Part shown: positions 1 through 5,587 of the stretch, one piece after another
Position numbering within the stretch: the first letter of the stretch is position 1
How the letters are laid out: the number at the start of each line of letters is the position of its first letter
Source: an uncultured Clostridia bacterium
GTDB lineage: Bacteria > Bacillota > Clostridia > Christensenellales > Aristaeellaceae
Reading direction: 5' to 3'
DNA: 5,897 nt
NCBI GenBank assembly: GCA_946409855.1
Contig: CAMJXZ010000215.1
Location: 1 to 5,897, forward strand
Notes under the pieces: generated by a model
What the model saw: the letters and a program-made list of their open reading frames with translations, nothing else
Told to the model about the DNA's origin: nothing
Databases searched by the model: none
Made by a program: the position numbers and the translations under genes

Positions 1-93
1 CTCACCCCTTCTGCCGCAGCATCCAGCTTCAAGAATTCATTGGTGGAGCAATAAGACGTCTGCACATATCCGCGGACAGAAAACAGAACCGAC
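1..93. other. Left-edge intergenic stretch, no gene seen
   Basis: This stretch lies beyond the terminator of the leftmost operon. I see no open frame with a ribosome site, no clear promoter and no RNA gene in it. It may be the flank of a gene outside the window. Confidence 0.4.
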
Positions 94-122
94 AAAAAAC
101 CGCAGAGCGTCATGCCCTGCGG
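94..122 (-). terminator. Intrinsic terminator of the four-gene operon
   Basis: Read on the minus strand, the arms CCGCAGGGC and GCTCTGCGG form a 9-bp stem with one G-U pair and the 5-nt loop ATGAC, followed directly by six T. It starts 71 nt after the stop codon of the flavin-reductase-like gene. Hairpin plus uninterrupted U tract is the standard Rho-independent form, so this is the likely 3' end of the operon transcript. Confidence 0.88.
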
Positions 123-193
123 GGGAATGTCTGTCTTTTTATGTTTGTCAGGTTCTGCCCGGATGCGCCGATGGTCCTTCTGCCGCTTCCCCT

Positions 194-709
194 TTACGCC
201 CGGAGGATATACGAGGAAACGATCTGCCCGATGTACGCGGTGTGGAAGTCCACGGCGTCCCCGTAAAAGCGCTCCCGGAGGCTTTCGGGAATTTGGGGCA
301 GGGCCTGGTCCTGCCGGTACAGCACCCTGCACTCAAGCGTCAGGGGCGCTTCCAGGATGCCTGGCGTACGGATGATTTCCGGCTCGGCCAGGGTCAGGCG
401 GGCGGCTTTTTCCTTGTCCACATCCAGCCCGGACTTTGAGCCGCAGACCCGGAAGATTTCCTTATCGAGCCGGCCTTCCACAGGCAGGGAGATGGTGAAC
501 TCGCCCGTCCTGTCCAGCTGCGAAAGGGTATAACGGCTCTGCCGCACGTAAACGGTGAAAGTGGGCAGGTTCCAGATCACGCCCAGATGGCCCCAGCCGA
601 TCACCATGCTGTTGAACTTTTCGGCGCGGGTGCTGAGGAGCACCTGCCCGTCCTGAAGCTGCTTTGCGATGTGTCCTGCGTAATCGAACGCCTGAATGGA
701 TTCTTTCAT
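194..709 (-). CDS. Flavin reductase-like FMN-binding split-barrel protein
   Basis: The 171-residue protein resembles the flavin reductase-like family of small FMN-binding split-barrel proteins, which bind FMN as dimers and either supply reduced flavin or act as oxidoreductases of unknown substrate. Visible family blocks are KFNSMVIGWG (31-40), GVIWNLP (43-49), FTVYVRQSRYT (51-61), the FTISLP strand (71-76), CGSKSGLDVDK (89-99) and the C-terminal block DAVDFHTAYIGQIV (151-164) with H156 and G161. Length is normal for the group. The ATG has GGGAGG eight bases upstream (718-723), which supports this start. It is the last gene of a four-gene minus-strand set, 58 nt after the M15 peptidase gene with no promoter that I can see between them, and 71 nt before a terminator. 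The physiological substrate cannot be told; the neighbours give no obvious pathway. Confidence 0.88.
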   Translation of the reverse strand: MKESIQAFDYAGHIAKQLQDGQVLLSTRAEKFNSMVIGWGHLGVIWNLPTFTVYVRQSRYTLSQLDRTGEFTISLPVEGRLDKEIFRVCGSKSGLDVDKEKAARLTLAEPEIIRTPGILEAPLTLECRVLYRQDQALPQIPESLRERFYGDAVDFHTAYIGQIVSSYILRA

Positions 710-767
710 CTTCCTGTCCTCCCTGTTTCCGTTTGGAATGATGGATGGGCCGGGTCCGGAAAACAGA

Positions 768-1436
768 TCACCGGCCGGCGCCTCCGGGCTGCCCGTTTCG
801 CAGGCAGTATTCTTCCAGCGTCCAGCCGCGCTGCCGGATGATCCGCGCGGCCTCTTCCCCGACGTAGCGGTAGTGCCAGGGCTCGTAGGCGATGCCGGTG
901 ACGCCCTCTTTCCCCTTAGGGTAGCGGAGGATAAAACCGAAGTCCCAGCAGTGTTCCTGAAGCCAGGCGAACTGGGGCGTGTCCTCGAAGGTGCCGGTAT
1001 CGTACCGGGCGGTCACGTCGAAGGCCAGGCCGGTTTCATGCTCACTGCAGCCGGGGGCCTGGGCGGTGCCGTCCTGCTGCTGAGCATAAAGCTCCGCCTG
1101 CCGGGCGCGGGAACGGTAGCCGCTGGTCAGGATGAAGCCGTTCATGTCCTCCTCTTCCGCTTTAAGGAACATGCGGTCGGCGGCTTCGAAGGCTTCCCGG
1201 GCCAGTTCGATTTCGCTGCCTGCCAGGAGGAAATGGCGCTTCTGTCCGTAAAGGTTGACCAGCTCCCCGGGCGTATAGTCCTCCGGCAGGGGATGATCGG
1301 CGTTGACCAGCAGCACCGGCGGGCCGGCCGGTTCATCCGTGGATGCCGGCGGCTGCCCCGGCCTGATCATCAGGAGGAGGACCGCCAGGCCGCACACCAT
1401 CTGGACGGCCGCCGCCCAGAGCCATTTTCTGCGCAT
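768..1436 (-). CDS. VanY/LdcB-like M15 D-Ala-D-Ala or LD-carboxypeptidase
   Basis: The 222-residue protein starts with a short basic end and a hydrophobic segment (about 5-24), which is a signal anchor or signal peptide, so the enzyme should work outside the membrane on peptidoglycan stem peptides. The M15B hallmarks follow: LVNADHPLPEDYTP (43-56), SGYRS (105-109), the zinc motif SEHETGLAFD (131-140) with H133 and D140, and EPWH (185-188) with catalytic E185 and third zinc ligand H188. All expected active-site residues are present. The family contains both D,D-carboxypeptidases (VanY, trimming terminal D-Ala) and L,D-carboxypeptidases (LdcB); sequence reading alone does not separate them. No vanHAX-type genes are near, so a link with glycopeptide resistance is not supported. 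The ATG has AGAGG eight bases upstream (1445-1449). It sits 42 nt after the EamA gene in the same operon. Confidence 0.9.
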   Translation of the reverse strand: MRRKWLWAAAVQMVCGLAVLLLMIRPGQPPASTDEPAGPPVLLVNADHPLPEDYTPGELVNLYGQKRHFLLAGSEIELAREAFEAADRMFLKAEEEDMNGFILTSGYRSRARQAELYAQQQDGTAQAPGCSEHETGLAFDVTARYDTGTFEDTPQFAWLQEHCWDFGFILRYPKGKEGVTGIAYEPWHYRYVGEEAARIIRQRGWTLEEYCLRNGQPGGAGR

Positions 1437-1478
1437 GAAAGGGACCTCTTTTTCACAGATTCCGCCGGCGCGGGCGGG

Positions 1479-1907
1479 TCATTTCAGGTTGATGAAGACC
1501 AGACCGATCAGGCAGATGATCACCCCGACGATCTTGTTCCAGGTCATGGGCTCCCGGTACAGCACATACCCCACGGCCAGCAGGACGGCGGCCAGCACGG
1601 CGCTCTGCACGATGAAGCCGGTGCTCACCTGCCAGCCGGCCTGGTAGGCGTAGATCCACCCGACTTCCAGCCCCGTGATCACGACGCCCAGGACAAAGGG
1701 CGCCCAGTTGAGCTTCTGGTATTCCCGGACCAGGCTTCCGCCCCTGCCCAGCGCGAAAAAGAGAACCAGGCTGATGACCGCCCCGATCAGGTAGGTGACC
1801 GTCAGGGAAGCGAACGGATCGACTTCCTTGGGGACTGATTTTGTGCAGATCTGATAGGCCACGTTGGAAAGCACCACCAGCGCGATCGGCCAGATATAAG
1901 AGAACAT
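1479..1907 (-). CDS. Half-size EamA/DMT-family membrane transporter
   Basis: The 142-residue protein is very hydrophobic, with about five membrane segments (roughly 4-20, 33-54, 69-89, 96-117 and 125-141). The C-terminal pattern REPMTWNKIVGVIICLIGLV (118-137) is typical of the end of an EamA repeat in the drug/metabolite transporter superfamily. Full EamA permeases have ten segments in two repeats; this one has a single repeat, so it would have to work as a dimer, as SMR proteins do. The substrate cannot be told. GGAGG lies six bases before the ATG (1914-1918), a near-ideal ribosome site. It is 33 nt after the methyltransferase gene and 42 nt before the peptidase gene. Long overlapping frames on both strands here are GC-driven shadows. 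Confidence 0.87.
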   Translation of the reverse strand: MFSYIWPIALVVLSNVAYQICTKSVPKEVDPFASLTVTYLIGAVISLVLFFALGRGGSLVREYQKLNWAPFVLGVVITGLEVGWIYAYQAGWQVSTGFIVQSAVLAAVLLAVGYVLYREPMTWNKIVGVIICLIGLVFINLK

Positions 1908-1940
1908 CGGTTTCCTCCGTTTTGGATGCGCGCGGCGTTT

Positions 1941-2624
1941 TCACCAGACAAACGGGATCAGCCTGTAACGGACGCGCTTGCAGTATTCGGTATACCCGGG
2001 CAGATCCCGCCGCAGCACCTCTTCCTCGTTGCGGATACGCCTATAGATGATGAACGGGTACAGGAGCATAAAGGCCAGCGCCTGCAGGCTGCCCAGAACC
2101 AGCGGCATGGCCAGGAAGAGCACCAGCGTGGCCATGTACATGGGATGGCGCACGATACCGTACAGCCCGGTGTCGATCACCTGCTGGTTTTCCTGCACCT
2201 CCACCGTGCGGGAAAGGTAGGTGTTTTCCCGCAGCACCTCCGCGTACAGCGCGTACGCCGCCAGGAACAGCCCGGCGCCCAGCCAGGAGACCCAGCCGGG
2301 GAGGATCAGCCAGCCGAAGCGATGGTTGAGCCCGGCCGCGATAAACGCGGCGGCGAACATGAGCCCGCTCAGGAGCACCACGCTTTTCTGCTCGCTTTCC
2401 TTCTCCCGCGCGTCCAGCCGCTTCTGAAGCAGGGCCGGGTTTTTCTTGAGCAGGATCAGCCCGGCGATGAACATGGGGATGAACAGGATGGCCATCAGCA
2501 GCCATGCCTTCCAGTAATGGATGTCCCCCGCGGGGATCAGCACCAGCGCCGCCACCAGCGCGAAACCGGCGGTGAATTTGATCAGCGCCTGGGCAAGAAG
2601 ATGGTTTTTTCCTTCGTTCATCAT
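1941..2624 (-). CDS. ICMT/PEMT-like integral membrane methyltransferase
   Basis: The 227-residue polytopic protein has membrane segments near 11-33, 38-58, 82-103, 110-130 and 160-190. Its C-terminal half has the family signature DTGLYGIVRHPMYMA (151-165), then RNEEEVL (198-204), LPGYTEYCKRV (208-218) and RLIPFVW at the end. This His-Pro-Met-Tyr pattern is the SAM-binding region of the isoprenylcysteine carboxyl methyltransferase / phospholipid methyltransferase group. Bacterial members methylate mostly unknown lipids or small molecules, and no prenylated protein substrate is implied. Two ATG codons stand in tandem (2624 and 2621). GAGG at 2629-2632 is four bases from the first and seven from the second, so initiation at the second (226 residues) is at least as likely. 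It is the first gene after the promoter at 2685-2712. Confidence 0.88.
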   Translation of the reverse strand: MMNEGKNHLLAQALIKFTAGFALVAALVLIPAGDIHYWKAWLLMAILFIPMFIAGLILLKKNPALLQKRLDAREKESEQKSVVLLSGLMFAAAFIAAGLNHRFGWLILPGWVSWLGAGLFLAAYALYAEVLRENTYLSRTVEVQENQQVIDTGLYGIVRHPMYMATLVLFLAMPLVLGSLQALAFMLLYPFIIYRRIRNEEEVLRRDLPGYTEYCKRVRYRLIPFVW

Positions 2625-2684
2625 AAAACCTCACGGCTCTGTACGCCTTGCGCGGGCGTCTGGGCGAACCTGCCCGCCGGGAAC

Positions 2685-2712
2685 AGTATAGCACATCGGG
2701 GCGGGATTGCAA
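2685..2712 (-). promoter_or_regulatory. Promoter of the four-gene operon
   Basis: On the minus strand TTGCAA (2707-2712, 4 of 6 consensus bases) is followed by 16 nt and TATACT (2685-2690, 5 of 6). Transcription would start near 2678, giving a 5' UTR of about 54 nt before the methyltransferase gene. No other convincing promoter is visible in the short gaps further down the gene set. Confidence 0.65.
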
Positions 2713-2716
2713 AGGG

Positions 2717-2744
2717 AAAAGACGCCCGCCCGCGCGGCGGCGTC
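2717..2744 (-). terminator. Distal terminator candidate behind the thioesterase gene
   Basis: On the minus strand GACGCC pairs with GGCGTC (6 bp), then GCC with GGC across one bulged G, around the loop GCGCG; four T follow, then CCCTTT. The short U tract makes it weaker than the terminator at 94-122. It lies directly against the -35 box of the next promoter, which fits a boundary between two transcription units. Confidence 0.55.
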
Positions 2745-2751
2745 CATGGCC

Positions 2752-2800
2752 AAAGAAGAACCGCGCGCCGGAACCCCTGCACGGGGCCTGCGGCACGCGG
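2752..2800 (-). terminator. Long GC hairpin just after the thioesterase stop
   Basis: Ten bases after the thioesterase stop codon the minus strand can form a 10-bp stem, CCGCGTGCCG (2791-2800) with CGGCGCGCGG (2761-2770), with one G-U pair. Inside it CCCC pairs with GGGG around GTGCA. The pyrimidine run TTCTTCTTT follows. This may be the main terminator of the thioesterase transcript, with the hairpin at 2717-2744 as back-up, or it may protect the 3' end. Confidence 0.5.
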
Positions 2801-2810
2801 CTGACTTCTG

Positions 2811-3212
2811 TCATGTGATCTTGAACCCGGTGACCACCGCCTGGGCGATGTCCCGGCCCAGGTCGTCGGAAACGTCCACCTGGTACACGCAGCTGGTTTT
2901 GCCGTCCTTGCGGCAACGGGCTTTCGCCGTGAGCACGCTGCCCCGGGAGCCGCTCAAAAAGTTCATGCTGACCTGCTGGGCGACGGTGGGCCGGTGCGCG
3001 TTGTTCGCGGCGGCGGCGAAGGCCAGGTCGATCAGGGTGAAGACCGCTCCGCCCATCACGCCCCCTTCGGCGTTCCGGTGCCGGCCGGAAAGCGTTAAGG
3101 TGCAGACGGCGCCGTCCCCGGACAGTTCGGAAAGAAAAACGCCGTTCTCGGTGGCGAACCGGTCCTGTTCAAAATACGCCCGGGCTTCCTCAATGGATGA
3201 AAAAGTCGCCAT
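2811..3212 (-). CDS. PaaI-type hotdog-fold acyl-CoA thioesterase
   Basis: The 133-residue protein has the compact hotdog fold pattern of the PaaI/YbgC-like thioesterases, which hydrolyse acyl- or aryl-CoA esters in the cytoplasm. The long-helix block HRNAEGGVMGGAVFTLIDLA (45-64) contains N47, the glycine turn and D62; the later strand blocks are SMNFLSGSRGSVLTAKARC (82-100), KDGKT (102-106) and DIAQAVVTGFKIT at the end. The usual HGG is MGG here (M53). I chose the ATG at 3212 because GGGAGG lies six bases upstream and a good promoter stands at 3275-3303. An in-frame extension up to 3398 would start upstream of that promoter and has non-family, basic sequence. It lies next to the paaK-family gene on the same strand but has its own promoter. 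A role in releasing CoA from surplus arylacetyl-CoA is possible but not shown. Confidence 0.87.
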   Translation of the reverse strand: MATFSSIEEARAYFEQDRFATENGVFLSELSGDGAVCTLTLSGRHRNAEGGVMGGAVFTLIDLAFAAAANNAHRPTVAQQVSMNFLSGSRGSVLTAKARCRKDGKTSCVYQVDVSDDLGRDIAQAVVTGFKIT

Positions 3213-3274
3213 ACCGTTCCTCCCGCGAAACGCGGGGCCGCAGCGGCCCACAAACCGCGGCAGCCCCGGCATAT

Positions 3275-3303
3275 ATAATAGATAACAAGATATACGATTT
3301 GAA
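3275..3303 (-). promoter_or_regulatory. Promoter of the thioesterase gene
   Basis: On the minus strand TTCAAA (3298-3303, 4 of 6) is followed by exactly 17 nt and TATTAT (3275-3280, 5 of 6) in an A+T-rich island that stands out from the GC-rich surroundings. Transcription would start near 3268, about 55 nt before the start codon chosen for the thioesterase. This also argues against the longer reading frame that begins at 3398. Confidence 0.65.
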
Positions 3304-3455
3304 AAACGGTGAATGTGATATGGAGGATGCAGGATCATCGCATCTGAACGCTCGGAACCCGAAGGATTTTTCCGTTTTGGTTTAGGATTCTGCCTCATCC
3401 AGCCGACCGGATCTCCGAAGGTTCAGCAGGTCTGGTTTGTGATTGAACATCATCC

Positions 3456-3474
3456 GTCACGCCTGCGGCGCGAC
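3456..3474 (-). other. Hairpin downstream of the ACT gene, no U tract
   Basis: On the minus strand GTCGCGCC and GGCGTGAC form an 8-bp stem with one G-U pair around the loop GCA. The following bases (GGATGATG) are not U-rich, so it is not a standard intrinsic terminator. It directly follows the 29-nt repeat behind the ACT gene. It may be a 3'-end stabiliser, or termination here may need Rho. The rest of the gap, about 3304-3455, shows no gene or clear signal. Confidence 0.4.
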
Positions 3475-3475
3475 A

Positions 3476-3504
3476 CCTTCCCCGCTTGGGGTCCACAGCG
3501 CCCG
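3476..3504. repeat. 29-nt dispersed repeat, copy 1
   Basis: This 29-nt element begins on the plus strand with CCTTCCCCGCT and ends with CAGCGCCCG. It matches 5846-5874 at 27 of 29 positions, the differences being at the 12th and 20th base. It abuts the stop codon of the ACT gene. On the minus strand it contains CCCC and GGGG separated by four bases. No coding function is visible. Confidence 0.7.
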
Positions 3505-3945
3505 TCACATCCCGTCCACGTCCTCCTGGCTCAGCATGACGACGCCGTTCTGTTCAAAGATCTCCTCGGCCTTCTTCCCGTCGTCCAGCCGCAGGATCAT
3601 GTGGGCGGTGCCCGGTTTCGCGGCCCGCAGGAAGGAATACATGTATTCCACGGACAGACAGGACTTTTCGATCACCGCCAGCAGGGAGGACAGACCCAGG
3701 GGCTTGTCCGGCACGGCGGCGCAGATCACGTGGTTGACCTTGGCGATGTAGCCGTTTTCTTTGAGCAGGTTCAGCGCTCGATCGACCTGGCCGCTGTGGA
3801 TGATGGTGCGCACGATGCCGAAGCTCTGCGTATCGGCGATGGAAAGGGCCAGCAGGTCGATGCCGTCCTTGCCGAGCAGCTCGGTCATGGCCCGCAGGGT
3901 GCCCGGGTTATTTTCCAGAAACACGGATAACTGCTTGATAAACAT
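3505..3945 (-). CDS. Tandem ACT-domain protein, probable aromatic amino acid sensor
   Basis: The 146-residue protein consists of two ACT modules (about 1-70 and 72-140) and nothing else. The first has the ligand-loop pattern ENNPGTLRAMTELL (11-24) followed by a strand-helix-strand run to IAKVNHVI (67-74). The second has VPDKPLGLSSLLAVIEKS (78-95), EYMYSF (100-105) and HMILRLDD (115-122). ACT domains bind amino acids and control enzymes or regulators. Free-standing tandem ACT proteins are often found beside phenylacetate-CoA ligase genes in anaerobes, and this is the same pairing: it follows the ligase by 32 nt, with AGGAGGG seven bases before its ATG (3953-3959). It is probably co-transcribed with the ligase and controlled by the same leader. 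Binding of Phe or another aromatic ligand and feedback on the ligase are inference. Confidence 0.88.
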   Translation of the reverse strand: MFIKQLSVFLENNPGTLRAMTELLGKDGIDLLALSIADTQSFGIVRTIIHSGQVDRALNLLKENGYIAKVNHVICAAVPDKPLGLSSLLAVIEKSCLSVEYMYSFLRAAKPGTAHMILRLDDGKKAEEIFEQNGVVMLSQEDVDGM

Positions 3946-3977
3946 ATTTTTTCCCTCCTGTCAAGATTATATTACCG

Positions 3978-5297
3978 TCACAGCTTGCGGTTGTCAATCA
4001 CCCGCTTGGCCTTTCCTTCGCTGCGGGCCATCGATTTAGGCGCGTTCAGGGTGACCTTGGCGTGGATGCCGACAACGGACTTGATCTGCTCGGTGATGTA
4101 GCGGCGCACGTTTTCGATGTGGCCGACGGTGTCCGAGAACATCTCCTCGGTCATTTCCACCTGCACTTCCAGGGTGTCCGAATTGTTGACCCGGTCCACG
4201 ATCAGCATGTAGTGGGGCGCGACGCCCTGGGTCTTGACCAGGACGGTTTCGATCTGGCTGGGGAAGACGTTGACGCCGCGGATGATCAGCATATCGTCCG
4301 TGCGGCCGGTGATGCGGCTCATGCGGGCGAAGGTGCGGCCGCATTCGCAGGGCTTGTCCGTCAGGCTGCAGATGTCGTGGGTGCGGTAGCGGAGCATGGG
4401 CATGCCGGTCTTGGTGATGGTGGTGAAGACCAGCTCGCCGCTTTCCCCGTAGGGCAGGGGCTCGCCGGTGGCGGGGTCGATGATTTCGGCGATCACCTGG
4501 TCCTCGTTGATGTGCATGCCGTTCTTTTCCAGGCAGGAGAAGGCGACGCCGGGGCCGGCGATCTCGGTAAGGCCGTAGATGTCGCAGGCGTCGATGCCCA
4601 GCAGCTCCTCCAGATGGACGCGCATGGCCTCCGTCCAGGGCTCGGCGCCGAAGCACCCGGCCTTGAGCTTGAGGTCCTTCCCGGGCACCAGGCCCATCTC
4701 CCGGATGGTCTCGCCCAGGTAGGTGGCGTAGGAGGGGGTGCAGCACAAAAGCGTCACGCCCAGGTCCTTCATCATCATGATCTGCCGCTGGGTGTTGCCG
4801 GAGGACATGGGCACCACCATGGCGCCGATCCGGTCCGCGCCCTGGTACGCGCCGAAGCCGCCGGTGAACAGGCCCAGGCCGTAGGCCACCTGTACCTTGT
4901 CGTCCTTGGTGCAGCCGGCGGCCGTGAGGGTGCGGGCCATCATCTCGCTCCAGACGTCCACGTCGTTGCGTGTGTAGCCGGAGACGATGGGCTTCCCGGT
5001 CGTCCCGGAGGAACCCTGGATGCGCACGATCTCGGACTGGGGGCAGGCCAGCAGGTCAAAGGGATAATAATCCCGCAGGTCCGTCTTCTGCATGAAGGGG
5101 AGGTACTTAATGTCCTCCACGGTGCGGATGTCCGCGGGCTTGACGCCCTTTTCGTCCATCCGCGCCCGGTACATGGGGACGTTGTCGTACTCCCGCTGTA
5201 CGGTTTCCCGGAGCTTTTCACTCTGCCAGGCGTGCAGCTCGTCGCGGCTCATGCATTCCCGTTCCGGCCGGTAGATCAGGTGTTTCTTTTCACTCAT
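3978..5297 (-). CDS. paaK: Phenylacetate-CoA ligase family enzyme
   Basis: The 439-residue protein is a full-length member of the PaaK branch of adenylate-forming enzymes. PaaK makes phenylacetyl-CoA from phenylacetate, CoA and ATP through an acyl-AMP, in the cytoplasm. Motifs in order: P-loop SSGTTGKP (96-103), AEPW (218-221), the A5-type DIYGLTEIAGPG (239-250), RYRTHD (303-308), GRTDDMLIIRGVNVFPSQIE (331-350) and the C-terminal EGKAKRVIDNR (427-437) holding the expected catalytic lysine, K429. A CxCG turn is at 317-320. The ATG has AAGGA nine bases upstream (5307-5311). No ring-hydroxylating paaABCDE genes are seen, so the aerobic phenylacetate pathway is not indicated. With a tandem ACT gene behind and a Phe-codon attenuator in front, it may activate phenylacetate or another arylacetate for aromatic amino acid synthesis. 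The exact substrate (phenylacetate, indoleacetate, hydroxyphenylacetate) cannot be read from the sequence. Confidence 0.92.
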   Translation of the reverse strand: MSEKKHLIYRPERECMSRDELHAWQSEKLRETVQREYDNVPMYRARMDEKGVKPADIRTVEDIKYLPFMQKTDLRDYYPFDLLACPQSEIVRIQGSSGTTGKPIVSGYTRNDVDVWSEMMARTLTAAGCTKDDKVQVAYGLGLFTGGFGAYQGADRIGAMVVPMSSGNTQRQIMMMKDLGVTLLCCTPSYATYLGETIREMGLVPGKDLKLKAGCFGAEPWTEAMRVHLEELLGIDACDIYGLTEIAGPGVAFSCLEKNGMHINEDQVIAEIIDPATGEPLPYGESGELVFTTITKTGMPMLRYRTHDICSLTDKPCECGRTFARMSRITGRTDDMLIIRGVNVFPSQIETVLVKTQGVAPHYMLIVDRVNNSDTLEVQVEMTEEMFSDTVGHIENVRRYITEQIKSVVGIHAKVTLNAPKSMARSEGKAKRVIDNRKL

Positions 5298-5369
5298 GGG
5301 TGTACTTCCTTTCTGATGTGTGGAATGTGGGATCTGATGGGATGCTCGTCAAACGGACGTTATGATCAT

Positions 5370-5404
5370 AAAAAAGCGGCTCCTCCGTCCGGAAGAACCG
5401 CTTT
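5370..5404 (-). terminator. Attenuator terminator in the paaK leader (3:4 hairpin)
   Basis: On the minus strand AAAGCGGTTCTTCCG (5390-5404) and CGGAGGAGCCGCTTT (5373-5387) form a stem of up to 15 bp with two G-U pairs. The innermost pair must open, leaving a 4-nt loop. The transcript then has six U (5370-5375, sharing the end of the stem). It stands after a strong promoter and a leader peptide but 72 nt before the ligase start codon, so it ends transcription before the genes unless it is prevented. Half of its loop side is shared with the antiterminator at 5383-5392. Confidence 0.9.
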
Positions 5405-5422
5405 GATGAACGGGGAACCCAT

Positions 5423-5587
5423 TCAAACAAGACGCTTCTGCCGGACGGAGCGCGTAAAGCTGAAGGCGAAAAACCAAAACTGCGGCGCGTCAAAAAAACG
5501 CACCGCGGCAAAGCTTTCGCCGGACCTGTCCGTCCGGATGGCGGGGGAGGAAACGGAACGCGCGGACATACGGCGGCTGCGTGTCAT
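5423..5587 (-). CDS. Phe-rich leader peptide of the paaK attenuator
   Basis: This 54-residue reading frame starts with ATG at 5587, about 28 nt after the predicted transcription start, with GGGGG eight bases upstream (5596-5600). It has Phe at 26, 31, 32, 37, 39, 40, 42 and 44 and Trp at 38; the core is FFDAPQFWFFAFSF (31-44). The first part is Arg/Ser-rich and of no visible family. It ends at TGA (5423-5425), 18 nt before the terminator stem. Phe-rich leader peptides that sense Phe-tRNA charging are known for enterobacterial pheA and pheST. This one is longer than those, and a second in-frame ATG (residue 7) could give 48 residues. The peptide itself probably has no function beyond being translated. 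A longer frame upstream to 5827 would cross the promoter and is not used. Confidence 0.82.
   Translation of the reverse strand: MTRSRRMSARSVSSPAIRTDRSGESFAAVRFFDAPQFWFFAFSFTRSVRQKRLV

Noticed and set aside
768..1436. Vancomycin resistance locus suggested by the VanY-like peptidase
   Set aside because: No vanH, vanA, vanX or vanRS-like genes are present, and M15 carboxypeptidases are common housekeeping wall enzymes.
696..2804. Long plus-strand frames opposite the peptidase, transporter and methyltransferase genes (696-1838 and 1926-2804)
   Set aside because: They are Gln/His/Asp/Pro-rich or low-complexity translations without family motifs, while the minus-strand genes have complete motifs, ribosome sites and a promoter-terminator frame.
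3348..3380. Plus-strand terminator from CGGAA/TTCCG followed by TTTTGGTTT
   Set aside because: The stem is only 5 bp with a 12-nt loop, and no plus-strand gene ends there.
3213..3398. N-terminal extension of the thioesterase to an ATG at 3398
   Set aside because: It starts upstream of a good promoter (3275-3303), has no family similarity, and the ATG at 3212 has an ideal GGGAGG site.
3490..3510. Similarity of CAGCGCCCGTCACA to the conserved 3' region of 16S rRNA (CACCGCCCGTCACA)
   Set aside because: The match is short, lies across the ACT stop codon and the 29-nt repeat, and no other rRNA sequence surrounds it.
5326..5352. A second promoter between the attenuator and the ligase gene (TTGACG at 5347-5352)
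   Set aside because: At 17 nt the possible -10 box, CACATT, has only three of six consensus bases.
5492..5522. A second terminator inside the leader peptide frame: hairpin 5506-5522 followed by seven U at 5492-5498
   Set aside because: The U tract is seven bases away from a 7-bp stem with one G-U pair, which is too far for a standard terminator, and the T run is explained by two Phe codons. It may still act as a pause site.
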